DNA of 64,000 nt from Ziziphus jujuba (taxonomy: Eukaryota > Streptophyta > Magnoliopsida > Rosales > Rhamnaceae), in the NCBI RefSeq assembly GCF_031755915.1, contig NC_083386.1, positions 12,462,001 through 12,526,000 on the forward strand, read 5' to 3'. Under the pieces are notes generated by a model. That model was not told the DNA's origin. It saw nothing but the letters and a program-made list of their open reading frames with translations, and did not search any database. This document shows, piece by piece, positions 36,751-47,141 of the stretch (position 1 is its first letter; the number at the start of each line of letters is the position of its first letter). The translations under genes were made by a program, and so were the position numbers.

Positions 36751-39274
36751 TGTCAGGACCCGTCCAGAATTCCTTCCCCGGAACCCTAGACAAGCCCTGA
36801 TCCCAGGGAAATACCACCGAACCTTCCAACGGAAAATCCGGCAGCACCTCCCCTAAGGGTAGAACTAACCAAAAATTTCCTGCACTGAAAACACACTTCT
36901 ATAATTGTCCCCTTATTCCTCCCACAGTACTACAAGTTGATTCCACAAATTTCAGCACTTCAAAATAAATACAGTAATCCAGTGCATAATAAATACAACA
37001 AGAGTGAAAGAAATAGTACAACTGCAATAAAAGAAGAACAGGATACTTCACGAAGTAAAACAGCGATGAAGATCAAGTCCGCTCCGAATGAACACCAACA
37101 ACCTGGTACCTAGAGGAACGGAATTTAAGAGTGTGAGATGCTAATCATCTCAGTGAGCGACCCTACTACTCTACACTATAATACCACAGTAATAGGTATA
37201 TAAATAATAATTATTTGGAAATAATATTTTCTCTCAAAACCCTTACAATTCTCTCAGTTGGAAAGGTTCCCCTTTTTAAAACATTTTCACAAAACCCTTA
37301 TTCATATTCCCCAAAAACCAAGACATCAAATAATTAAATACCGGAAGCAGTAATAATTAATTTTATTTTTCCAATACAGTTTCCAAACATTTTATTTTTA
37401 AAACACAGTTCTGAAAATCATTTGATGCACCCACTATATACCAGTGGCGCCAGAGTACCCAGCGTCCCGAGGTACTGCCAGACAGGAGGTTATAGAGAGA
37501 AACCGGCATACGGTCGCGTGGCGTCCCACCGCGCCGCTGCTAACCTGGTGTCCCGGCCAAAGGGGGGTGGCCACCCTCTCCGATGGCATCCACAAGACAC
37601 CCTCATAATATCACCTGCGCGCTACTCACACCCACCTGCGCGCTAATCATAACCGTGTGCACAATATCCATATCACATATACCATATCACATAATCAGAA
37701 CACCAGTACGTGCACGGTGCATCTAAAAATCATAAAATCCACAATTTAAATTATAAAACAAATTTCACATTTTTCATAAACATAGCGGGCATAATCCATC
37801 CGCTTGAACCGGGAATTTTCCCACAATTTCTTTGTAATCAATGCCATAAATTCCATGATTTTCAAATCCACCAACTTTCAAATCCATCAATTCAAATATC
37901 CACATTTTCCCAATAGCATAAATAATGCTCAAAATATCATAATCAAATCTCATAATATTTCATGGGCATATTTTATAAAAATTGAAATCACCAACATAAC
38001 CAAATATTTTCCTTGAAATATTTGAAATTCAAATCGTGCCCAATTTACCATTAAAACCACACCAATTTCAAAATCCTCAAAACCATAAAATAATTCCACA
38101 CGGCATAAATTTGTAGAATTCGCATTTTCTTAAATCCAATAAATTCATAAATAATTCTACAATAAATCCAATAAATATTTGGCACATAGAAATTAAATTC
38201 CAAATATTTAATTCACACATAATATATTCATCAATTAAATTCCCCAAAATTAATTTGAAGGTGGGTCACTCACCTTGTGCACGTATCTCAATCAAGATCC
38301 TCCGTAGGATCGACTCCGCTACTTGCACGTGCACCTAAAACATTCACAGTACCAAAACCACAAATATTAATATTTTATTTGGGTAATCCCCAAATGGGTA
38401 CCCGAGGAGCGAATACCAAACGATAACTAAAATTTACGAATTATATACCGAATCGAAGCTCGAGTGATGCTAATCACAGATCCGGTCTTAATTTCCGATG
38501 ATCGTACCCGACGGGGTCGGAATTTTATCGGGAAGCTTTTCGGGTTTCGGCTCCGCAATTCTCCCAAACCATCACGAATTGGCAGAAACGGAAGTCGTAT
38601 TTGGGTTCAGGAGGTCGAACACTGCGGACTGGAGCTGGCCGGAATTTCGGGTACTCGCCGGAACAGTATTTTCCGGCGGGCTGCCGCGGTCACCGGCAAC
38701 CGTCGCCGGCGGCGCGTGCGTGCGGTGGCCGTTGGCTGTGAAATTTTGCAGACTTGTAGATCGTGAGGAGGGCAATCCAACGGGACCGACGGTGAGCAAA
38801 ACGGAGGTTGGACGGCGGAGAAATCACCGTTTGAAGATTTCCGACCCCTCACCGGAAAACGCTCCGATCCGGGCGCGTCGGTGGTCCGATGGCCGTGATT
38901 TTTGGTGGGTAGGCCGGACTTGAGGAGAGGATCAAGGCTGTCAGGCGCGTGTGGCCGGAAAATGGCCGGAACAGTGCCGATTCGCGGTGGCCGGCGGTGG
39001 AGGGGGAAAAATCGCCGCCAAACTTCGGACGTCCGATCCGGGCGCGTCCGGCGGCCGTTCGCCGTGAAATTTGGAGGTTTTGCCGGAAATGAGGTGGGAA
39101 ATCTGGCTGGCCAGTGTGTGTACAGTAACTAGGCCGGAAAACGTGAAAATGACCGGCGGCCGGCGGGTCCTCTCTCTCTCTTTCTGTCTCCTCTCTCTCT
39201 TTCTCTCTCTTCTCTCCCTTTCTCTCTCTTCCCTGAGAGTTTTAACAAATAAAAACCCTGCATGATACTGTTCA

Positions 39275-39309
39275 TGCCACGTGGACCAATCAGAAGCTGA
39301 CACGTGGCA
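39275..39309. promoter_or_regulatory. G-box inverted repeat around CCAAT in LTR A
   Basis: TGCCACGTG (39275-39283) and CACGTGGCA (39301-39309) are perfect inverted arms with ACCAATCAG between them. CACGTG is the core bound by plant bZIP/bHLH factors. The same arrangement is in LTR B (46281-46315) and all copies. Confidence 0.5.
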
Positions 39310-39615
39310 TTTCACTGTTCACCGACCCAAAAACATTAAAATAATACGGTATCCGGTAAACTTCAAACGTCCATAACTTTTTAACTGGATGTCCGTTTTG
39401 AGCGTGCCGCTAGTCTGTGAACTCGTATCGACGAGCACTTCACAACCATGCATGAGTCAAAGCTCAATTCCCCATAAACGAAAAGTCAACTCCGGCACCC
39501 CTTGGACAATTTGGACCGCAACTTGTTTCGTCCATAACTTTCAAATCGTAGCTCCGTTTTCGACGTGCTACTAGTCTACGAACTCAGGGCGTCATGCACT
39601 TCGCCACGGTACCTT

Positions 39616-39686
39616 GGTCAACTCGAAATTCCCACCGAGTCAAAAAGTCAACTTTTGACCCCTTCGGTCAACGGTCAACAGTCAAC
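39616..39686. promoter_or_regulatory. W-box cluster in LTR A
   Basis: Six TTGACY on the minus strand plus one TTGACC on the plus strand within about 70 bases, in the first ~110 bases of the LTR in element orientation (U3). TTGACY is the WRKY factor site. LTR B has a comparable cluster (46650-46706). Confidence 0.5.
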
Positions 39687-39725
39687 GTGCACGGATTCCG
39701 GTGCGATTCGGGACGGGGTGTTACA

Positions 39726-39730
39726 ATGCT
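39726..39730. repeat. Target-site duplication ATGCT, right
   Basis: Matches 36746-36750. The same bases recur at 49405 and 59098 because the flank was copied with the tandem unit. Confidence 0.5.
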
Positions 39731-40276
39731 GCTCCTTTCCTTATAAATATATTGGTGAGAACAGTATTTGAGTCCAATGGCACCTTCAACAATTTCAAAC
39801 CCTAAATAAGAAAACCAAAATAAACAAACAATTTCAACAGTAATTTCTATATGCATACATATATATATATATATATATACACACTTAGTTTCTCTTACTC
39901 ATTTATTTATTTTGTATAATACATGAGAGAAAAATAAATTCTAATTACTATACCATGGTAAATATATATAGAGTCACTCTTTTCAAGAAAAATGGATTTG
40001 TGAGGATTTGAGTGTAGTTTTGACTTCCAAATCGTCCATTATGGTGTAAACTATACCAGGGTACGCATAAACGTTCCTGAGATTTTGAATGCTACGGTAA
40101 AGCTTATTGTTAGCTGAGAGCAGCCTAGTGATGGTGTCATTGGGCAAACTCAACGCAAGGCTCATAAGGAAATCCACAAACTGCTTATCTGCTTCGGCGA
40201 AAAGCACTACTTGACACTTTTTATGTATTACAAGCTTCACTTGCATTCTAATATCATTGGGTTTTGAGGTTGACAT
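39726..40276 (-). pseudogene. DUF674 remnant 3 (unit 1), internally deleted, LTR in its stop codon
   Basis: The 97-codon frame (40276-39983) starts MSTSKPNDIRMQVKLVI and carries VVLFAEADKQFVDFLM, LPNDTITRLLSANNKLYRSIQNLRNVY. It then jumps to VYTIMDDLEVK, which in the family lies over a hundred residues later, so the middle is deleted. A last exon, GLKLLKVPLDSNTVLTNIF, lies at 39801-39726 behind the acceptor CTTATTTAG and runs into LTR A. Removing the LTR and one ATGCT puts a TAG stop exactly at the junction. Function of DUF674 is unknown; a short product from the 97-codon frame is possible but unproven. Confidence 0.5.
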
Positions 40277-42042
40277 TATTTTGTTATTGCTAAAGTGTTT
40301 GAATCTTTTTTGATTGTGATTCTAAACAACCTTTTTTATAGATAGAAAGTTTTTTGGAACTTTGAAAAATGATAAGAGAGGAGATCAATTAGATACAATC
40401 AATCCCACAAATAAAGGATTGAAAATCAAGAAAAGAATAAGAAAGAGATAATTTGGATGAACTTTACCATACAGAGAGAAAGAATCCCACTGATGATGAC
40501 AAAGTGCCGTTAGCACCAACGTGTCATAGTTGACTCTCCTGTTACGAAACTATTCGTAAAATTTGAAACTAATCTTGGTTTCCTTATATCTCACTGAATG
40601 TACCTATTTATACCATAGTCTTTATGTGTGTGTATATATATATGTATATATATATATATCCTGACACCCTGCATTAACACAATTCGAATAGAAAACAACC
40701 AACTTTTTTTTTCAAATTCTTCAAAAAAATTTAATGAATTAAATTAATTTAAGTTTTGGAGATGATGATTATGACTGTTGGATTTTGCACAGAGATTACA
40801 AAAGTAGAAACTGTTCAATAAGTTTTAATTTACACAAAATCTGAAACGCCCGAGTCTAGAGCATCCCATTTATTCCTTTTTCATAATAGAGAATCTTAGA
40901 AATATCAATTAAAGTCAACACTCTTTTTATTTTATTAAACATTTATTATTTGTTTATACATTATTATTAAACTAAAAATAATAAAGGTTTTGCTCTTTAT
41001 TAGGAGAAAACTTTTGGTAGGATGGTACCTGTCAGCCTGTGCGATTTTCAGCCATAAAACACCATGTGGCAAATTGGTTAAAAACATTTTATTTTGTTTG
41101 CTTTCTTCTTCCATTTCTTTTCACCGTGTTTCTTCTCTCTTTTTCATCTGTCTATGGCTCATCTGTGTTTAAATCCAAATAGGGAACTGCATTCAAATCT
41201 TGATTTCTTTATTATTTCAATTCCAACAACATTCTCTTCTAAACCTATATTTAGAATTGAAACCAAAGCTGATATTCAGAATACATTAAGCAAATGGGAA
41301 TACTGCACTGACACACCCTAAAAAATTGCCTTATTCAAATTATCCCGAGAGGTTTCTCTCACATTACACGAACACCCCTATAATGAAAGTGACAAAACAC
41401 CATTGATCTCTCTCATAGCAAAACTCTGAAATTTTATCTTTTGTGAGGATAATATTACCGAGGAAGATCTTGTGGTCCGATTTTCCTAATTACATTCATA
41501 TCCAACTAATAATATAATCATATTTCATCTCAAAAATAATTTCTTTTCACTTACATTATTTAATTATTTACTAAGATTTTTTTTTAAAAATAAAATTTTA
41601 CCATATCAATGATAAATATGGATGAAAACAAGGAAAAAAAAGGATATAAGATCAAAATTCATGTTTTGGTGCTTTCACGTTTTGCATTTAATGTTGACCT
41701 TCCAAATTAATTTACATTTTCTAATAAGCAAACCACAAAATACAACTTCCTATAATTAAATGAGAACAATAAGTCTTTAAGAAATTATGATTAATGTATA
41801 AACCTTTAACTTTTAAATCGATAAAAATTGGTTCTATGGATTGAACTCCAAATTTCCAGTTCAATTAATACGTTGAACAACAATTTATGTAAAAGCCTAA
41901 ATTTCAAGGACATAGATGAGACTAATTTTATTCTTCAAAATTGCAAAACCGACGATCCTGTATGCCAATTTAACTCTTTAAAATGTCTACTTATACGGGC
42001 TCTAGAAACTGTTTTCACAATCAATATAGTTTTCATCGGTTA
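40277..42042. other. AT-rich stretch of unit 1 between DUF674 remnant and TRIM
   Basis: No gene recognised; repeated at 49956-51723 and 59649-61416. Short frames such as 41094-41321 are identical in all units only because the units are recent copies. A TA microsatellite at 40632-40660 differs by one repeat between units 1 and 2. Confidence 0.5.
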
Positions 42043-42439
42043 TGTGACAGTCCAGACTACCTCCATGAGACATTATCCTTTTTGGGCCTGATGAATCCTC
42101 TTACAACCCAGCTCTCAAGGTTTTAAAAAGCCTTTCAAGAGAAAGGTATCCACACTCACTTATAAGGAGTGTTTCGTTCTCCTTTTCAACCGATGTGGGA
42201 TTTAACAATCCTTCCTCCTTGGGGCCCAGCATCCTTGCTGGCACATCAATCCGGATACTGGCTCTAATATCATCTGTGACAGCTCAGATCACCTGCATGA
42301 AATATTGTCCTCTTTGGGCCTGGGGAATCTTCTTACAATCTAGTCCTCAAGGTTTTAAAAGGCCTCTCAAAGGAAAAGTATCCACATCCACTTATAAGGA
42401 GTGTTTCGTTCTCCTTTCCAACCAATGTGAGATTTCACA
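42043..42439 (-). mobile_element. TRIM element (miniature LTR retrotransposon), unit 1
   Basis: Two 165-bp direct repeats with TGT..ACA-type ends: 42043-42207 and 42275-42439. Both contain the shared blocks TTTGGGCCTG, CTCAAGGTTTTAAAA and ACTTATAAGGAGTGTTTCGTT. The 67-bp interior, read on the minus strand, has TGATATTAGAGCC next to the 5' LTR (decayed initiator-Met-tRNA primer site) and a purine tract CCAAGGAGGAAGGA before the 3' LTR. Flanks GGTTA and GGTTG match at four of five bases, a target duplication. It has no coding capacity, as expected for a TRIM. Confidence 0.5.
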
Positions 42440-42662
42440 GGTTGAAAAAACAAAGATGGTCCAACTTCGTAACATAAAAATCTTATGCAACTTGGCACCA
42501 TAGATTAATTATAATATTTTATTACAATCACGACAAGATTAAATAAATATGATAATAAAAAATAAAGTAGCCATAATGTCCTCATAACCCAAACCGGAAA
42601 TTTTAAGAACAAACCATTCTGTGTTTTATTTTTAAGGCTATTAATATTTTCCTATGTTGCTT

Positions 42663-42780
42663 TCATCCCCAGGAACACATTGATGAGAACGGTCTTTGAC
42701 TGGAGCGATGCCTTCAACAATTTCAACTGAACACATCGGTAAGAACGGTCTTTGATTGGAGCGATGCCTTCAACAACTCC
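42663..42780 (-). pseudogene. DUF674 last-exon doublet, unit 1
   Basis: Minus strand reads ELLKASLQSKTVLTDVFS-stop, then KLLKASLQSKTVLINVFLGMKAT-stop: two copies of the family's C-terminal block with a 56-bp period (ACACAT..AACGGTCTTTGA at 42675 and 42731). No matching N-terminus lies upstream. Copies occur at 52344-52461 and 62037-62154. Confidence 0.5.
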
Positions 42781-43309
42781 TACAATATATGATAGAATAT
42801 TTAACAATATCAATATCAACACATATTAGACTTTAATAATTAATAAAAGAAACACACATTTTAAAATTCAATGAAGAACATAATATAAAATCAATAATTA
42901 ATGATGAAGTTCAAAGTCCCCTATTGGCATGTTATATATTTAGATGAAATGATATTTTGTTTTGGGAGATTCTATAGTAAGTGAGTCTATTATTGTTTGT
43001 GATGATTATATAGTCCAAATAGGAAACTATTTGATATTTTATATGAACTAGCTATAATCATATAACTCACTTATAAGGTTTGTTTGTGTCAGTAATTGAA
43101 CTAGCTTGTTTATTAACTTTTGCCATAAACCCTTTGAAAACATACTCTCTGTAATACTTCAGTTGACCATATGGACTAAATGACATATTCTCTCTAAAAA
43201 GCTTAATTGGCTTATTTTCTATTTTTATTTTTATTATTATATTATTATATTCATTATATATTATTATCACTATTATTATTTATTTAATTATTTTAATATA
43301 TATATATAT

Positions 43310-43353
<44 letters not shown>

Positions 43354-43800
43354 ATATATAAACTAGGGAATAAGTTATCAATTAATTTAACATGATATAT
43401 ACGACAGAGGAATTAAAGCTTGTTGCATTTATGGGTGCCTGTTTGGTATAAACCTGAGAGAGAAAGGTTAAAGAGGAATGTGTCTATTAGGTATTGCTTC
43501 TGTATTCTATTTTACAGGCTAAAGTATCCAAAAGATTTGATGAATTAATGGCTATGCGTAAAAGATATGTACATGTATGTAGATCTTGAATTTACAATAC
43601 TTTAAATTATCATTCTGTTAATTAATTTATTATTTTAGTACTAACAAGAAAACTATAAGTTTACTACTTTAAGACAAAAGGAACATATTGATCGTTGTGA
43701 AGCAAGGCTAATATACTTAGGACATTTTTCTTTCTAATTAGATTTCTCTTTTTTATTTTTGGCCAACCATTCATTTTGATTTTTTTTTTCAGATGAAAAT
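42781..43800. other. AT-rich stretch of unit 1 with variable TA run
   Basis: No gene identified; a TA microsatellite at 43295-43360 is 12 bases longer in unit 2 (52976-53053) and shorter again in unit 3 (62670-62722). Repeated at 52462-53493 and 62155-63162. Confidence 0.5.
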
Positions 43801-46743
43801 TGTCAGGACCCGTCCAGAATTCCTCCTCCGGAACCCTAGACAGCCCTGATCCCAGGGAAATACCACCGAACCTTCCAACGGAAAATCCGACAGCACCTCC
43901 CCTAAGGGATTTACTTACCACAAATTTACCTGCACTGAAAACACACTTCAAAAATATCCCCTTATTCCTCCCACAAACTACAAATTGGTTCCACAAATTC
44001 CAGCACTTCAAAATACAGTAATCCAGTGCAAAATAAATACAACAAGAATGAAAGAAATAGTACAACCGCAATAAAGAAGAACAGGGTACTTCACGAAGTA
44101 AAACAGCGAGGAAGATCAAGTCCGCTCCGAATGAACACCGACAACCTAGAACCTAGAGGAACGGAATTTAAGAGTGTGAGATGCTAATCATCTCAGTGAG
44201 CGACTCTACTACTATACCATATAATATCACAGTAATAAGTATAAATAATAATTATTTGGAAATAATAATTTCTCTCAAAACCCTTACAATTCTCTCAGTT
44301 GGAAAGGTTCCCCTTTTAAAACATTTTCACAAAACCCTTTATTCATATTCCCCGAAAAACCAAGACATCAATTAAATACCAGAAGCGGTAACAATTATAT
44401 TTTTCATTAACATTTTATTTTTAAAACACAGTTCTGAAAATCATTTGATGCACCCACTATATACCAGTGGCGCCAACAGTACCCAGCGTCCCAAGGTACC
44501 GCCAGACAGGAGGTTATAGAAAGAAACCGGCATACGGTCGCGTGGCGTCCCACTGCGCCGCTGCTAACCTGGTGTCCCGGCCAAAGGGGGGTGGCCGCCC
44601 TCTCCGATGGCATCCACAGGACACCCTCATAATATCAACCGCGCGCTACTCACACCCACCTGCGCGCTAATCACAACCGTGTGCACACTAACCATATCAC
44701 ATATACCATATCACATAATCAGAACACCAGTACGTGCACGGTGCATCTAAAAATTATAAAATCCATAAATTTAAATCATAAAACAAATTTCACATTTTTC
44801 ATAAACATAGCGGGCATAATCCATCCGCTTGAACCGGGAATTTTCCCACAATTTCTTTGTAATCAATGCCATAAATTCCATGATTTTCAAATCCACCAAC
44901 TTTCAAATCCATCAATTCAAATATCCACATTTTCCCAATAGCATAAATAATGCTCAAAATCTCATAATCAAATCTCATAATATTTTATGGGCATATTTCA
45001 TAAAAATTGAAATCACCAACATAACCAAATATTTTCCTTGAAATATTTGAAAATCAAATCGTGCCCAATTTACCATTAAAACCACACCAATTTCAAAATC
45101 CTCAAAACCATAAAATAATTCCACATGGCATAAATTGGTGAAATACACATTTTCTTAAATCCGATAAATTCACAAATAATTCCACAATAATTCAAATAAA
45201 TATTTGGCACATAGAAATTAAATTCCAAATATTTAAATCACACATTATATATTCACCAATTAAATTCCCAAAATTAATTTGAAGGTGGGTCACTCACCTG
45301 GAGCACGCAATTAACCCATGATCCACTACAGGATCAATTCTACGACTCACCGGTGCTCCTAGAACAAAATTCACAGACAGTCAAATAAATTAATATTTTA
45401 TTCGGGTAAATAATACCCGGTACCCGGAGGGTCAAAATACAAACGATAACTAAAATTTACGAATTATATACCGAATCGAAGCTCGAGTGATGCTAATCAC
45501 AGATCCGGTCTTAATTTCCGATGATCGTACCCGACGGGGTCGGAATTTTATCGGGAAGCTTTTCGGGTTTCGGCTCCGCAATTCTCCCAAACCGTCACGA
45601 ATTGGTGGAAACGGAAGTCGGATTTGGGTTCAGGAGGTCGAACACTGCGGACTGGAGCTGGCCGGAATTTTCGGGGTACTCGCCGGAACAGTAATTTCCG
45701 GCGGGCCGCCACGTCACCGGCAACCGTCGCCGGAACAGTAATTTCCGACGGTGGCCGTTTGCTGTGAAATTTTGCAGATTTGTAGATCGTGAGGAGAGCA
45801 ATCCAACGGGACCGACGGTGAGCAAAACGGAGGTCGGACGGCGGAGAAATCACCGTTTGAAGATTTTCGACCCCTCGCCGGAAAACGCTCCGATCCCGGC
45901 GCGTCGGTGGTCCGATGGCCGTGATTTTTGGTGGGTAGGCCGGACTTGAGGAGAGGATGCTGGGTGTATGGCGCGTGTACTGTATATCGGCCGGAATAGT
46001 GCCGATTCGCGGTGGCCGGCGGTGGAGGGGAAAAATCGCCGCCAAACTTCAGACGTCCGATCCGGGCGCGTCCGGCGGCCGTTCGCCGTGAAATTTGGAG
46101 GTTTTGCCGGAAATGAGGTGGGCAAGCTTTCTGTCCGGCGCGTGTACAGTAACTCGGCCGGAACAGTGGAAAACTCCGGTGGCCGGCGGTGGCTCTCTCT
46201 CTCTCTTTCTCTCTCCTCTCTCTCTTTCTCTCTCTTCCCCGAGAGTTTTTCAAAATTAAAACCCTGCGTGACACTGTTCATGCCACGTGGACCAATCAGA
46301 AGCTGACACGTGGCATTTCACTGTTCACTGACCCAAAAAAATATTAAAATAATACGGTATCCGGTAAACTTCAAACGTCCATAACTTTTTAACCGGATGT
46401 CCGTTTTGAGCGTGCCGCTAGTCTGTGAACTCGTATCGACGAGCACTTCACAACCATGCATGAGTCAAAGCTCAATTCCCCATAAACAAAAAGTCAACTC
46501 CGGCACCCCTTGGACAGTTTGGACCGCAACTTGTTTCGTCCATAACTTTCAAACCGTAGCTCCGTTTTCGACGTGCTACCAGTCTACGAACTCGTGGCAT
46601 CGTGCACTTCGCCACGGTGCCCTAGTCATCTCGAAATTCCCACCGAGTCAAAAAGTCAACTTTTGACCCCTTTGGTCAACGGTCAACAGTCAACCTCGGT
46701 CAACGTGCACGGATTCCGGTGCGATTTGGGACGGGGTGTTACA
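43801..46743 (-). mobile_element. Chromovirus LTR B, unit 1 (3' LTR)
   Basis: 2943 bp, ends TGTCAGGACC..GTGTTACA; clearly the same family as LTR A but diverged, for example around 45295-45430. It is the 3' LTR because a purine tract and polyprotein end lie on its right side on the minus strand. The left flank is AAAAT; the matching right flank is not in the window. Confidence 0.5.
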
Positions 46744-46756
46744 GCCTTCCCCCCTT
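46744..46756 (-). other. Polypurine tract, unit 1
   Basis: Minus strand AAGGGGGGAAGGC directly before the LTR start TGTAACACC, the expected place for plus-strand priming. The copy in unit 2 is at 56437-56449. Confidence 0.5.
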
Positions 46757-46787
46757 ACAAAAATTTCGTCCTCGAAATTTCCGCACG

Positions 46788-47141
46788 TCACTGGAACAAA
46801 CAAGGGTTCTGATCACGCACCTGCGCTTCGGGCTCCCATGTCGCTTCCTCGACTAAGTAGTTCCTTGCCAACCAATCCACGCCCAACACTACTTCAAGTC
46901 CGGATAGATCCAACAGGATCAGGTCTGCTTCCATCACTTGATCTGTGAAATCGTCGGGCGTAGTCCTGGCTCCCTGCTGCGTCATAGCAAACACCCGGCC
47001 TTGACTTGTCTGCTGGGGTCTCCTTCCTCTACCTCGACTCGATCCTGCAGACGGCTGGACTGATCCCGAAGAAACTCCTACTGGCTGACTCCCCTGGGAA
47101 CTCTGTCCTGGAAATACCCTTGTATGCTGTGTCCGTCGACC
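46788..47141 (-). pseudogene. Deleted chromovirus polyprotein relic (gag tail - protease part - chromodomain end), unit 1
   Basis: One open frame joins three separated parts of a Ty3/Gypsy chromovirus polyprotein. A Gln/Ser/Arg-rich gag tail (SRGRGRRPQQTSQG, RVFAMTQQ) comes first. Then a protease-region piece (ADLILLDLSGLEVVLGVDWL). Then the chromodomain end (VEEATWEPEAQV) with its stop. Reverse transcriptase, RNase H, most of integrase, the gag start and the primer site are absent, so the element cannot move by itself. The frame stays open into the LTR stub (to 47219). Confidence 0.5.

Larger units (their letters stand above)
36751..39725 (-). mobile_element. Solo LTR (LTR A) of a chromovirus-like Ty3/Gypsy element
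   Basis: 2975 bp with ends TGTCAGGACCCG..GGTGTTACA on the plus strand; in element orientation TGTAACACCCCG..CCTGACA. Both sides carry the same 5-bp duplication ATGCT (36746-36750 and 39726-39730), proving one insertion reduced to a single LTR. The family is identified from the interior next to LTR B. It contains a GC-rich core (38480-39170), a CT/GA stretch (39168-39233), a W-box cluster and a G-box inverted repeat. All frames inside are incidental. Confidence 0.5.

Noticed and set aside
38464..39315. Multiple frames of 60-141 codons in the GC-rich LTR core
   Set aside because: Long frames are expected in GC-rich DNA; both strands and several frames are open at once and no protein family is recognisable.
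43067..43270. Minus-strand frame with SFSPYGQLKYYREYVF, faintly like a cytochrome P450 block
   Set aside because: Only a PYG-type coincidence; no heme-binding or other P450 motif nearby and the frame starts in an AT repeat.
45714..46281. Overlapping Arg/Glu-rich open frames of 143-186 codons on the minus strand in LTR B
   Set aside because: They arise from the CT/GA run and GC-rich LTR core, overlap each other in several frames and show no domain; identical copies at 55407-55974 only reflect the tandem array.
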